From: Stomoxys calcitrans
Taxonomy: Eukaryota > Arthropoda > Insecta > Diptera > Muscidae
Direction of reading: 5' to 3'
Assembly: GCF_963082655.1 (NCBI RefSeq)
Contig: NC_081552.1
Span: forward strand, 193,654,098-193,718,097
DNA: 64,000 bases
Below the pieces are notes generated by a model, which was not told the origin of the DNA, made no database searches, and saw only the letters and a list, made by a program, of their open reading frames with translations. Made by a program: the position numbers and the translations under genes. Shown one piece after another: positions 33,885 to 46,109 of this stretch. The first letter of the stretch is position 1; each line of letters starts with the position of its first letter.

Positions 33885-34790
33885 ATAATGGGCAAGGTGA
33901 GGTAAGGTTGAAAAAAGGGTGCGAACTTTAATCCGTTCCATGCCTCTATGGACATTCACCTAAGCCAGTTATCGGCTTGCTGTGCGCTCTAAAAACTAAC
34001 CTCGAAAAAGTCAATTTTAAGTTAGGAGTTTCGTGCTCCTTACAGATTCCATAATTGTTTCCCATATCACTCCGCTAAGTAGGCTCATGTCTGGTATAGT
34101 GTCCCCATCTATGTACCGGTGTCTCTTAGCCGCGAAAGCTGGGCAATGACAAAGGAAATGCTCCAACGTCTCATAATCTTCCCCACATGACCTACACATG
34201 CCAGTGAGCTCTAAGTCCTATGTGTCCCGTTATGATATCTAAAGCTATACTGACCTCCTTCTTACTTCCTGTCAGTAATAGCCTCATCCTATCACGTACC
34301 GGATCCCCTCATAGGATTTTCGCCGTCCTACCTACTGTTTCGCTGTTCCACAGTGTTACATGCGCGTTTGTCGCTCACGCCCTTAAATCGAACTGCGTCG
34401 ACCTGAAAGGCTTCGGGTTAACTATGTTTATTGACGGCAGTTCCCCGGCCTTCACTGCCAAATCGTCTGCCCTTTCATTTGCCCTCACTCCGTTATGGCC
34501 CGGCACCCAAACAATGCGGATTTTGCCATCCTCAGAAAGAATGTTAATCTCCTTCCTACACTGGAAGACTGTTCGTGATCTTACCCTCATGGTTGTTATT
34601 GCCCTTATGGCCATTTTACTGTCTGTAAAGATGTTCACACTCTACGTCCTCGCGTTAGTACCACACCACCTGACACATTCCGTGCTCGCCCGGATCTTCG
34701 ACTGCAACACCGTATTAGGGTCAGGCAGTCTAAAACAGATCTCAGTCCCTGGGTATTCAATGTAGACCCCCCAGGTCCACTCTGTCCCCT
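33885..34790 (-). mobile_element. Jockey-type retrotransposon fragment (RNase H to 3' end)
   Basis: Minus strand. An RNase H segment (34375-34638) has NIFTDSKMAIRAIT, GKIRIVWVPGHNGVRANERA and DDLAVKAGELPSINIVNPKP. The C-terminal knuckle CRSCGEDYETLEHFLCHC lies in 34017-34199, followed by the untranslated end with TTCAACCTTACC-type sequence near 33885. It is the same family as 3661-10889 and shows what the Jockey frame looks like without the Transib insertion. It interrupts a family B element, since CAAACAAAGGATAATGG on the left resumes as TAATGGATAAGAATTGC on the right. Confidence 0.82.
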
Positions 34791-34796
34791 AGCTAA

Positions 34797-35500
34797 TGGA
34801 TAAGAATTGCTATTCTATTGAAGCTATACCAAGTTAGCAACCGGTTAGGGCCATACTTGGTTTGGATTTTGAAGACCAAAATGAAAGTCAAAATTTCAGC
34901 CAAATCGGATAATAATTGTGCCCTGCTGAGGCTCAAAAATTATAATCGAGAGATCACTTTATGTGGGAGATATATCAGGTTGTGAACCGATTTAGACCAT
35001 ACTAGGCAGGTTGTTGAAAGTCAAAACAAAACACCTCATGCAACATTTCAGCCAAATCGGTTAATATTTTCCCCCTCAAGCGGCTCAAGAAATCAAGATG
35101 TGAGATCGGTTTATATGACATCTAAATCAAGTTTTAAACCGATTTGGACCATACTAAGCTAATTTGTTGGAAATCAAATAAAAACTCGCACGTAATTTCA
35201 GCCAAATGGGATAAGAATTCCACCCTCTAGAGGCTCAAGAAGTCAAGACCCAAGATCGGTTTATATGGCAGCTATATCAAAACATGGACCGATTTGGCCC
35301 ATTTACAATCCCAACCGACCTAGACTAATAACAAGTATTTGTGCATAATTTCAAGCGGCTAGTCTTACGCCTTCGAAAGTTAGCGTGCTTTCGAAAATCG
35401 GATAATAATTGAGCCATCTAGCGGCTTAAAAAGTCAAGATCCGAAATCGGTTTAAATGGGACCTATTTTAAGGGATCAAAATTTCAAGCACCTAGCTTTA
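34797..35500 (-). repeat. Family B-type units, minus orientation
   Basis: Four units with AAATTTCAGCCAAATCGG, GAGGCTCAAGAAGTCAAG and GATCGGTTTATATG, then GGCCCATTTACAATCCCAACC. The short 3'-end remnant of the same element is at 33805-33884. Confidence 0.7.
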
Positions 35501-35504
35501 TTCC

Positions 35505-37645
35505 ACATCGAAATATCTATTTCCGACCCCATAAAGTATATATATTCTCGATTCTCGTAAAAATCTAAGACAATCTAGCCATGTCCGTCCGTCTGTCTGT
35601 TCAAATCACGCTACGGTCTTTAAAAATGGAGATATTGAGCTGAAATTTTGCACAGACTCTTTTTTTGTCCATGGGCAGGTTAAGTTCGAAGATGGGCTAT
35701 ATCTTGATAATATATTGGACTATATCTTGATATAGCCCCCATGTAGACCAATCCACCGATTAAAGGTCTTAGGCTCATAAAAGCCTGGAGGCCACCATAG
35801 CGCAGAGGTAAGCATTTCCGCCTATGACGCCTGGGTTCGAATCCTGGCGAGACCATAAAAAAAATTTCAACGGTGGCTTTCCCCTCCTAATGCTGGCATT
35901 GTGTGGTACCATGCCATGTAAAACTTCTCTCCAAAGAGGTGTCGCACTGCGGCACACCGGTTAAAAACTTGAATCGGACTGCACTCATTGATATGTGAAA
36001 AATTTGCCCCTGTTCCTTAGTGGAATGTCCATGGGCAAAATTTGCAATTTTTGGCCCATAAAAGCAACATTTAATAACCAACTTTGCTGAAATTTGGGAC
36101 AGTGAGTTGTGTTAGGCCCTTCGACAAGCTTCTTCAATTTAGCTCAGATCGGTTCAGATATGGATAAAGCTGGCATATAGACCGATCCGCCAATTTGGGG
36201 TCTTGGGCCATTAAAAGCCACATTTATTATCTGATTTTGCTGAAATTTGGGACAGTGAGTTGAGTTAGGACCATCGACATTATTCTTCGAATTGGCTTAG
36301 ATTGGGCCAGATTTGGATATAGCTGCCATATAAACCGATCCGCCGATTTAGGGTCTTGGGCCCATAAAAGCCACATTTATTATTCGATTTTGCTGAAATT
36401 TGGGACAGTGAGTTCTGTTAGGCCCTTCGATAAGCTTCTTAAATTTGGCTCAGATCTGTCCATATTTGGATATAGCTGCCATATAGACCGATCCGCCGAT
36501 TTAAGGTCTTGGGCCCATAAAAGCCACATTTATTATCCGATTTTGCTGAAATTTGGGACAGTGAGTTGAGTTAGGACCATCGACATTATTCTTCGAATTG
36601 GCTTAGATCGGGCCAGATTTGGATATAGCTGCCATATATACCGATCCTCCGATTTATGGTGTTAGGCCCATAAAAGCCACATTTATTGTCTGATTTTGCT
36701 GAAATTCGGGACAGTGAGTTGTGTTAGGTCCTTCGAGATCTTTCTTTAGTTTGGTCCAGATCGGTTCAGATTTGGATATAGCTGCCATATAGACCGATCC
36801 TCCGATTTATGGTGTTAGGCCCATAAAAGCCACATTTATTGTCTGATTTTGCTGAAATTCGGGACAGTGAGTTGTGTTAGGCCCTTCGAGATCTTTCTTC
36901 AGTTTGGTCCAGATCGGTTCAGATTTGGATATAGCTGCCATATAGACCGATTTATGGTGTTAGGCCCATAAAAGCCACATTTATTGTCCGATTTTGCTGA
37001 AATTCGGGACAGTGAGTTGTGTTAAGCCCCTTGACATACTTCTGCAATATGGTACAGATCGGTCCAGATGTGGATTTAGCTGCCATATAGACCGATATCT
37101 AGGTTTTAGGTTTTGGTGCCATAAAAGACGCATTTATTGTCCGATGTCGCTGAAATTTGAGATAGTGAGTTTGGTTATGCTCTTCGACGTCCTTCTTCAA
37201 TTTGGCCCAGATCGGTCCAGATTTGAACATAGCTGCCATATAGACCGATCTTTCGATTAAGGATTTTGGGCCCATAAAAGAGGCATTTATTGTCCGATTT
37301 CGCCGAAATTTTGGATAGTGCTTTGTGTTAGGCTCTTTGACATTTTTATGCAACTTGGCCCAAATCGGTCCAGATTTGGATATAGCTGCCATGTAGACCG
37401 ATATCTCGATTTAAAGTCTTGGCCCCCTAAAAGGCGCATTTATAATCCGATTTTGCTGAAATTTGACACAGTCGCTTTTGTCTGGCTTTTCGACATCCGT
37501 GTCGTATGAAAAAGACCATGATTATGTTCTAAAAAATTGAACAATGACTTATTTGACCACTCAATGTCCGCGCCGAATTTGATCCATTTTGGGGGCATAA
37601 ATTATCCATTTTTTACCAAAACTCAACGCCCTTTTACTTGTTTTT
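35505..37645 (+). repeat. Family A element carrying a SINE
   Basis: Begins with CACATCGAAATATCTATTTC, a TATATATA tract and GTCCGTCCGTCTGTCTGTTC, then the leader and about eleven units. Local amplification is visible. A segment with GAGTTGAGTTAGGACCATCG recurs at a spacing of 306 bp (two units), and the next units (CTCCGATTTATGGTGTTAGG) are near-identical neighbours. The 3' end near 37620-37645 is degraded. A SINE interrupts the first unit. Confidence 0.75.
35785..36056 (+). mobile_element. tRNA-derived SINE, best copy, with target duplication
   Basis: The copy is 272 bp. The pol III A box TAGCGCAGAGGTA is at 35798-35810 and the B box GGTTCGAATCC at 35834-35844. A non-tRNA body follows (TGGCTTTCCCCTCCTAATGC, CCATGTAAAACTTCTCTCC, GATATGTGAAAAATTTGCCC). 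It is flanked by the perfect 9-bp duplication CATAAAAGC (35776-35784 and 36057-36065), which lies inside a family A unit, so both ends are well fixed. There is no polyA tail. Confidence 0.88.
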
Positions 37646-38275
37646 GGTATCATACTCAAAATGTCAAGCACGCGAAATATGCAATACTTGCTAGGAAATT
37701 GTTTTCTAATACAAAAGCTCTCACTTTTATTTCGCCTGTGACATCGATACACTCCCTTGTGTGTATCGCAATCACAAAAACAGGATTTATAGTGAATGTT
37801 ATTCTACATGTGTATGTGTGTGTGTGTGTATGTATATACAACACTCTGAGTGGTGCATGACAAGAAATTTAAGCAAGGCGGGGAAATACTAACAGCTTCT
37901 AGCTGTTAGAGCAAGCTGAATTTATTTACCGGACCATGTTACTCAGCACAGACAAGCGAACACATTTGTCGCCATGATGTTGTAGCTTTTGATACAACTC
38001 GACTTGCATTAAAAACACAGACCGGAAACAGGAAGTGTACAAACTACTGCTACAGACTTCTCACGATGTCTTGGTCGTAAAAAGCAGCAACCAAACAAGG
38101 ATACACAGCAGAAAAACGTATTTAATTTGGGACGCACTTAAGTGGGACAAAGAAACTTACGATAGCAACAAAAAGAAAACATGTCGATTTATTTTCATTT
38201 ATAATTAACTGATAATTAATATTCAAGCGCATATTCGAATGTCAACAAAACTGAAAGGATTTATTTTTCCTTTTA
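37646..38275. other. Unassigned sequence
   Basis: No gene recognised. It contains a (TG)n-rich tract at about 37809-37837. Confidence 0.4.
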
Positions 38276-39400
38276 AGCACAAGAAAGGGAAAACTTGCTA
38301 AGTTTGGCCGGGCCGAATCTTGGATGCCTACCACTATGTTTTCCGCTAAAATGTAACCCTCATTAACTGAGCTTGTATTTGAATTTATTTGTAGCACTCA
38401 AATCGGGAAATGATTGAGGCTTCAATGGTTTCAAGAAGCCACATCGGGATATGGGTACTAAGGGGGGCCTTTATCACCATATTGACGAATTAGGAGAAAA
38501 CTTTGCATTGAAGTTGTAACTCAAAAGATAGTTTGTGGTTCAAATTTCAACCAAATCAGGTGAGAATTTAGGCTTCAAAGACTCAAGAAATCAAACCCGG
38601 GGATAAGTTTGAATGGAGGCTGTATTTGTTTATAGACCGATTCGAATAATACTAGGCATGGAAGTCATAGCACTAGCCTTTGTTCCGAATTTCAGCCAAA
38701 TCTGATCAAAAATATGCCTTCTAGGGGCTCAAAATATCAAAACAGGGAACCGGTTCATATGGGGGCACCACACATGCTGGAACTTTGAGCTCCGACTTGT
38801 GTGTTGTTCATCGTTACCACAGGAAGCTAGGGGCGGATGGAGGCGAGCATCGGATCTTGGAGCAAACGGCTTGCCACAACGAGGAAAACATGTGCAATCC
38901 CACAAAGTTCATGCGTTTTGTGCGCTGGGCCAGTAATCCGCCCATGGGAAAAATATAAGAACAACTATGAGAAACAAAGGAATAGTAACAAGTAAAAGCG
39001 TGCTAAGTTCGGCCGGGCCGAATCTTATATACCCTCCACCGTAGATTGCATTTGTCGGCTTTTTTTTCCGATATCTCTTTTTGGGCAAACAAAGGACAAA
39101 AGAAATGGTCCAAATCGGACCATAATTGAATTGAATATTGAAGACCATAGTAGAAGTCATTGTGAAAATGTTCAGCCAATTCGAGTAAGAGAGTGATCGG
39201 TTCATATGGGAGATGTATCAGGCTATACACCGATTAGGACCATATTTGACATGTATGTTGAAGGCCGTGGTAAAAGCCGTTGTAAAAAATTTCAGCCAAG
39301 TCGGATAATAATAACCCCTCAAACAGCTATTTTTTACTCATCACAATATGGGGCTCAGATAAAGGTATTTGGGGAGTAGAATACAAATTTGATATCCAAA
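38276..39400 (-). repeat. Two stacked family B-like elements, truncated
   Basis: Two 3' ends in reverse orientation: one near 38290 (GCTAAGTTTGGCCGGGCCGA) and one near 38990 (AACAAGTAAAAGCGTGCTAA then TTCGGCCGGGCCGAATC). Each is followed by one to four units. A stretch at about 38770-38940 resembles no repeat I recognise and has no long frame. Confidence 0.6.
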
Positions 39401-39404
39401 TGTA

Positions 39405-40836
39405 GGACCATGTATTGTCCGATGTCGCCGAAATTTCCGGACAGTGAGTTGTGTTAGGCCCTTCGACATCCTTCGTGAATTTGGCTCCGATCGGTCCAGA
39501 TTTGGATATAGCTGCCGTATAGACCGATCCTTCGATTAAGGGTCTTAGGCCCATAAAAGGCGCATTTATTGTCCGATGTCGCCGAAATTTTGGACAGTGA
39601 GTCAAGTGAAGCCCCTTGACATACTTCTGCATTATGGCACTGATCGGTCCAGATTTGGATATAGCTGCCATATAGATCGATTTTCCGATTTAGGGTCTTA
39701 AGCCCATAAAAGCCACATTTTTTAAGCGATTTTGCTGAATTTCGGGACAGGGAGTTGTGTTAAGCATTTCGACATCCTTCGTGAATTTGGCTCCGATCGG
39801 TCCAGAATGGGATATAGCTGCCATATAGACCGATCATCCGATTAAGGGTCTTAGGCCCATAAAAGCCACATTTTTTACCAGATTTTGTTGAAATTCGGGA
39901 CAGTGATTTGTCTTAGGCCCTTCGACATCGTTACTCAATTTTGCTCTGATCCGATCAGATTAGGATATAGCTGTCATATAGACCGATCCGCCGATTTAGT
40001 GTCTTAGGCCCATTGAAGCCACATTTATTATCCAATTTTGCTGAAATTTGGGACGGTGATTTGTATTAGGCCCTTCGACATCCTTCGTTTATTTAGCCCA
40101 GATCGGCTCAGATTTGGATATAGCTGCCATATTGACCGATCCTCCGATTAAGGGTCTCAGGCCCACAAAAGCCACATTTATTATCCGATTTTGGAGAAAT
40201 TGAGGACAGTGAGTTGCCTTAGGCATTGTTCCTCAATTTGGCTCAGATCGGTTCAGATTTGGATATAGCTGCCTTCGACATCTTTTCTCAATTTGGCCCT
40301 GATCCGATCAGATTTGTATATAGCTGTCATATAGACCGATCCCTCGATTTAAGGTTTTGGGGCCATAAAAGGCGCATTTATTGTCCGATGTTGCCGAAAT
40401 TTGGGACAGAGAGTTAAGTTAAGCCCCTCCACATATATCTGCAATTTGGTCTAAATCGGTCGAAATTTGCATATAGCTGCCATATAGACCAATATCTCGA
40501 TTTATAGTCTTGCCCCCAAATAGGCGCAGTTATAATCCGATTTAACTGAAATTTGACACAATGACTTATGCTAGGCTTTTCCATATCCATGTTGTATATG
40601 GTTCAGATCGTTTTATTTTTGGATATAGCTACTAAAAAGACCTATAGTTTGTTATACACAATTGAACAATGACTTGTACTTATTAGTATTTGGTCCAAAT
40701 CGGATCATATTTCGATATAACTGCTAAGGGGCATAAGGCATGCATTTTTCATCGGATTTTGATGAAAGCTGGTTTACATATACACCCGAGGTGGTGGGCA
40801 TCCAAACATCGACCTGGCCGAACTTAACGCCTTCTG
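39405..40836 (+). repeat. Family A element, head-truncated
   Basis: About nine units starting directly with TATTGTCCGATGTCGCCGAA, ending with ACACCCGAGGTGGTGGGCAT and CGAACTTAACGCCTTC. The short segment before it (39355-39404) is a family C remnant. Confidence 0.75.
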
Positions 40837-42320
40837 TAATAGGCCAATTGGCTGACCTGTTGTACAAAAATGTAGCTTAAGGCGTATTATCCAGTTTTGT
40901 TCATGTTTTCAGTAGGTGGCTCTACTTGAATAAGAGATACAATATTGGGCACTGAGTTTTTGGTTGTAACACCCTTTGCAATACAGGCTACAAGGTGCAT
41001 AGCACCTTCAAGGTTAAAGTTTATCTTAAATTGAAACGAAGCTCTGTAGCCCCCTGAAGTATACTTCAGATTAACTATGAGCGAGTTAAATTAAACACGT
41101 AAAAATTAGATTGTTTTGGTAAATGAAGTAATTTATGTTAGACAACAATGCGAGTATATTGTCAGTGTCTTACTTCCAAACATCGAACTAAGTAAGCATT
41201 CAACTTGTCACAGGCAATCTAAATGTAAGTTTTAATTAGTGTTAATTAGGTCATTACAACAAAACCTTTCTCCCTGATGGTTCTAGCCATACGGGATAGT
41301 AAATTATAGAGTTGTATACTGGACTAAAGCCACAAAAGTGGATGAAGTGAAACTAAAGAAGAAAAAACAAAAAGAGAAGGGAGGAAATTGTGGTTGGCGA
41401 GGGTAATTGCATTTTGGATATGTCATTTATTTAATTTTAGTTTTTGTCCCCCTATGCTGTAGACTACCATAAATCCAATAACAGGAAGTATTGATGTTCG
41501 TTAGCTATTAAAATTGTTTGTTATTATTGACATTGCTTGCAATTACTGCTAATGTTTATTCTATTGATAATCACTTCAATAAAGTGTTTAAATTGATGTT
41601 CAATAAAATTAATTAGAATCACTTAAAAAGTATGCGGCAACTCTTGAACGCGCCATAGAGAGGAAACTCATGACGTCATGGTATAAGGTAGAAGATTGGA
41701 AAATTTATCGACATTTTTATAACCATATCCGCATTTTTTCGCTTAACCATCGACTAGGGCTCTCTTAATGATCCGATTTAACTGTCTGTCTGTCCGTACA
41801 TTTCTAGAGACAAGGTATTCACCGAATGAAGAAAATTATTATGTAATCAACACCGTCCCACTTTGGCCGTACCTTTCCTGTTAAGTTTTGCAATTGAACA
41901 CTGAGAGTCATTTAAATCCCATGTCCTTTCAGTAATCAATAAATTCATCTAATGTTGAATATAATTAATTTTGTTGTTCTTTGTTATTATCAAGGATATC
42001 TTCCCAAAAACGAAGTACAAGTTCATTTAATAACCTAATGACACGCAATCTAAATTTCCATTCCATATTAACACCCATTCAAATCGATTGTAACAGAAAT
42101 GTTTTCATAGCGATTGTATTCAAAACTGTTATTGTGTTGGGGAGTGATAATATCAATGACATTTGACGACCACAAACAAACCACTATTAAATTGTATAGA
42201 ATTTTATATGAAAGCTATATTGTCACTATTTTTATGACAAGAGAATGGGCGTAATATTGGTAATTACCTAAACACTAAAGAAATAACACCGTGATTTGAT
42301 ATTCCTAAGAAAACAAACAA
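40837..42320. other. Unassigned AT-rich sequence with no gene
   Basis: No coding region, RNA gene or repeat family recognised in about 1.5 kb. It is one of the few longer stretches without an obvious element. Confidence 0.4.
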
Positions 42321-43980
42321 CGAATTAAGGCCCATTTCCCTCTACAATGCATAGTTTAGGAGATACAGCCAATTTGAAGATTTCATAGTGAAATTTTCAT
42401 TTTTGATGAATTTGTGGTCAATTTTTGAATTTTTGGAGGGAGTCACGAATTATGGCCCATTTCCCTCTACGACGCATAGTTTAGGAGATATAGCCAATTT
42501 AAAGTTTTCATAGTGAAATTTAGATTTTTGATGGATTTGTAGTCAATTTTTGAATTTTTGGAAGGAGTCACGAATTAAGGCTCATTTCCCTCTACGACAC
42601 ATAGTTTTGGAGATACAGCCAATTTAAAATTTTCATAGTGAAATTTAGATTTCTATGGATTTGTGGTCAATTTTTGAATTTTTGAAGGGAGTCACGAATA
42701 AAGAACCATTTCCCTCTACGACGCATAGTTTAGGAGATACAGCCAATTTAAAGTTTTCATAGTGAAAGTTCAATTTGTAGTAAATTTTTGAATTTTTGGA
42801 GAGAAACACGAATTAAGGCTCACTTCCCTTTACGACGCATAGTTTAGGAGATACAGCCAATTTAAAGATTTCATAGTGAAATTTCAATTCTTGATGGATT
42901 TGTGGTCAATTTTGGATTTTTCGAGGGAGTCACGAATTAGGGCTCATTACCCTCTACGACGCATAGTTTTGGAGATACAGCCAATTTAAAGTTTTCATAG
43001 TGAAATTTAGATTTCTATGGATTTGTGGTCAATTTTTGAAGGGAGTCACGAATTAAGGCGCATTTCCCTCTACGACGCATAGTTTAGGAGATACAGCCAA
43101 TTTGAAATTTTCATAGTGAAATTTAGATTTTTGATGGATTTGTGGTAAATTTTTGGAGAGGAACACGAATTAAGGCCCATTTCCCTCTACGACGCATAGT
43201 TTTGGAGATACAGCCAATTTAAAGTTTTCATAGTGAAAGTTCAATTTGTGAATTTGTGGAGGGAGTCACGAATTAAGGCCCATTTCCCTCTGCGACGCAT
43301 AGTTTAGGAGATACAGCCAATTTAAAGAATTCATAGTGAAAGTTCAATTTGTGGTCAATTTTTGAATTTTTGGAGGGAGTCACGAATTAAGGTCCATTTC
43401 CCTCTACGACGCATAGTTTAGGAGATACAGCCAATTTAAAGATTTCATAGTGAAAGTTCAATTTGTGGTCAATTTTTGAATTTTTGGAGGGAGTCACGAA
43501 TTTAGGCCCATTTCCCTCTACGACGCATAGTTTAGAAGATACAGCCAATTTAAAGTTTTCATAGTGAAAGTTCAATTTGTAGTCAATTTTTGAATTTTTG
43601 GAGGGAGTCACGAATTAAGGCTCATTTCCCTCTACGACGCATAGTTTAGGAGATACAGCCAATTTAAAGTTTTCATAGTGAAATTTCGATTTTTGACGGA
43701 TTTGTGGTAAATTTTTGAATTTTCGGAGGGAGTCACGAATTAAGGCCCATTTCCCTCTCCGACGCATAGTTTAGGAGATACAGCCAATTTAAAGTTTTCA
43801 TAGTGAAAGTTCAATTTGTGGTCAATTTTTGAATTTTTGGAGGGAGTCACGAATTATGGCCCATTTCCCTCTACGACACATAGTTTTGGAGATACAGCCA
43901 ATTTAAAGTTTTCATAGTGAAATTTCGATTTGTGATGATTTGTGGTCAATTTTTGAGTTTCTGGAGGGAGTCACGAATTA
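42321..43980. repeat. Family D tandem array, about 14 units of ~118 bp
   Basis: Units are marked by CACGAATTAAGGCCCATTTC, CCTCTACGACGCATAGTTTA, GGAGATACAGCCAATTTAAA and TTTTCATAGTGAAA. Unit length varies from about 105 to 125 bp through small deletions in the AT-rich part after TTTCATAGTGAAA. Neighbouring units are close in sequence. No coding function is implied; the short open frames on the minus strand translate two units. Confidence 0.92.
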
Positions 43981-44345
43981 TCCGCAAAAATCCTCACGTT
44001 GTGTGGTAGTAATAGAAAAAAGCATAGTCTAAAGTTTGAGAAGATCGGTTGATAAATGTGATTGTCAAGGCTCTAGAAACGAACGTCGTGCGATGGATCA
44101 GATTCACCAGCAATTTTGAGCCTCATAAGAGATTCGCTTGTGCAAAATTTGAAAACGATCGGAACATGGACATACAGAAAGACGGACGGGCAGACAAACG
44201 GACGGACAGGCGGACATAGCTAAACCGAATCAGAAAGTGATTCTGAGGCGATCGCTATTTTTATTAATGGGTCCATCTCTCTTCCTTCTGAGTGTTACAA
44301 ACGATTGTTCTAAGTTATAATACCCTGCAACGGAGTAATGGGGTA
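43981..44345. repeat. Right flank of family D with GACG-type microsatellite
   Basis: After the last unit come TTGAGAAGATCGGTTGATAA, GACGGACGGGCAGACAAACG and GGACGGACAGGCGGACATAG, then TCAGAAAGTGATTCTGAGGC and TTATAATACCCTGCAACGG. The (GACG)n tract, conserved linker and TACCCT end parallel the mini-me-like heads of families A and B, so family D probably belongs to the same structural class. Confidence 0.65.
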
Positions 44346-44399
44346 TGGAATTTGGTAACCTGACAGACTAGAAAGAAACTCTCATCGAAGAGAGTATAG

Positions 44400-45950
44400 T
44401 CTATTTAGCCAGTTCAGGCTTCGACAGTTCTTCAAATTGTCAAAAATAACTTCAGGAGGGAGGGAATCCAGTCACGGAAAATGTGTTTTTCCATTGCCCG
44501 GTTCTTTCCGTTCGCAATGACAGGGCAATAACATAAAATACGCTCGGCCGTCTTCAACTACTCCCTTTCATCGCTTTCCCTTACAGAAGTCTGCATCTCT
44601 CTGCGTTCAGAGCGTTGCAGTTAGGCCAGTTAGGACTCCTATCAAAAATTCTAAGTCAAGCTTTCTCAGGAAAAGCGACGCGAGATACTCGTCAACAGCG
44701 CCGTTGTCATCGTGCAATCCACAGCGTTTGCCAATGCCTCATTCGTAGAAGGCGACCCCTATATTAAAAAGCTCCACAGGGGACGGTTCACTAATTCCGT
44801 GGCAAGATCTGAGCTAATGGGCAGTCCTTACCTGGCCTGCTCGTCAATCACTTCGTTCCCCACCCCCACTGACAGCCTTCACCAGTTTCAACGACAAAGC
44901 CTTCAACGCCGCCTGACTTTCTACATCGATATTGTCTCGAGTGCCATGAAGACGTCCAAAAGCTGTCAGACATCCAAAAGCAAATATCATTAACTGATTC
45001 CAAGGCATACAAAGAAGACTCCTGGCCCGGTGCCCACATGCAACTTAGATTCTTCCGTGTATACAGATGGTCTTGCGAAGGGTGGGGTACCCCCAGGAAG
45101 ACCCTTCTCAAGCTTTTGGTGTATAATCAGTGGCGATGTATAGACAAGCCGCTTCTCCTCCGCCCCTGCAGAACTGAAGAAATTCTTCTCGATCGTCATG
45201 CGGATGGCAGCGTTGTCCGAAGCCGAATGCCACACCAGAAAACCATAGGCAGAGTTGTAGCCGGGGGGATGGGGTCTACCAGGCTCTGACCTCCCACCCA
45301 AATTCCTATTTTCGAATGTTTTCCCGTATACGTACTTATTATTGCTTTGTACAATAGCTCTACAATTAACCCCCCCAAAATAAAATCCTTGCTACGTCCC
45401 TGACCATAGGTGATAGTCGGCATACACCGTATTCGTCCTAAGCTACCAACTTCCTCCATCGAGTTGCGAGTTGGAGTATAGCGCATTCAGTCCCCTTTTG
45501 TCCCTTTTAACGACGTTCCTTCTCCTGCTTGGTTTCTGGTTAAGAACCATGCCCAATTACTTCGCCTTCGTAGACAGCGATAGTTATACCCTATTCAGAA
45601 AAGGTTCCCAGAAAACACAAAGTTTTCTCTTCCTGCTGGAAGGTAACAGCTCAGTTGTTCAATGCTTTATGGCAAGCCCGTTGGCTCTCGCCCATTCAGA
45701 CAGCTTTCTCAACGCTTCCACCCAATTTCACTCTTTCATTCTCGAAAAGATAATCAGAAGCCACAAAAGAGGGGATAAAAAGCCTTTGGGGATTTTCCTC
45801 GAGCCCTCCGCTAATCGAGCCCACCTCTAGTAGTGTTGATAATCCGTCCATTCAGGGGGACCTTTATGTCCATTAAAGTGCTATGAATGGACTCCAACTT
45901 AACGTTATTAATAGCCCCTTCTATGTCCTGAAAGGCCGTCAGTGAATCAG
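44400..45950 (-). mobile_element. Relict Jockey-type retrotransposon
   Basis: Minus-strand pieces can be read through many stops: DIEGAINNVKLESIHSTLMD (RT, near 45880-45940), LSEWARANGLAIKH and SRKRKLCVFWEPFLN, then AKYLGMVL-like sequence and KRGLNALYS (45430-45710). Near 44470-44600 a cysteine-rich tail with ILCYCPVIAN follows. The segment 45000-45410 between them is not clearly part of the LINE and may be another insertion. It is old and fully decayed. Confidence 0.6.
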
Positions 45951-46109
45951 AGTGAATATCTTGGCAACAACATCATGAAGGCAACAGGTCACAGGAGATC
46001 CAGAGCGCAAACCATGGCAGGTGATGCTAAGGCCAAAGTATTGGCTGGACTCCCACGGCTTGCAACTTGCGATGTAGAAGACGGAGTTTCTACTTTTAAC
46101 GAAAAAAAA

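Noticed and set aside
32955..33955. Open frames of 174 and 197 codons in the 33-kb array
   Set aside because: They translate tandem satellite units. The recurring peptide words (RFGYSCHIDRS, REIGLYGSYIQIW) appear in every family A array in the window.
34220..34765. A 181-codon plus-strand frame
   Set aside because: It is antisense to the Jockey RNase H region at 34375-34638.
35798..35844. Possible tRNA gene (A and B boxes)
   Set aside because: Only the internal promoter boxes are tRNA-like. The remaining sequence does not form a cloverleaf, and the whole unit is a SINE with a target duplication.
42321..43980. Regularly spaced repeats resembling a CRISPR array
   Set aside because: The units are about 118 bp with no distinct unique spacers, neighbouring units are alike throughout, and the genome is that of a fly.
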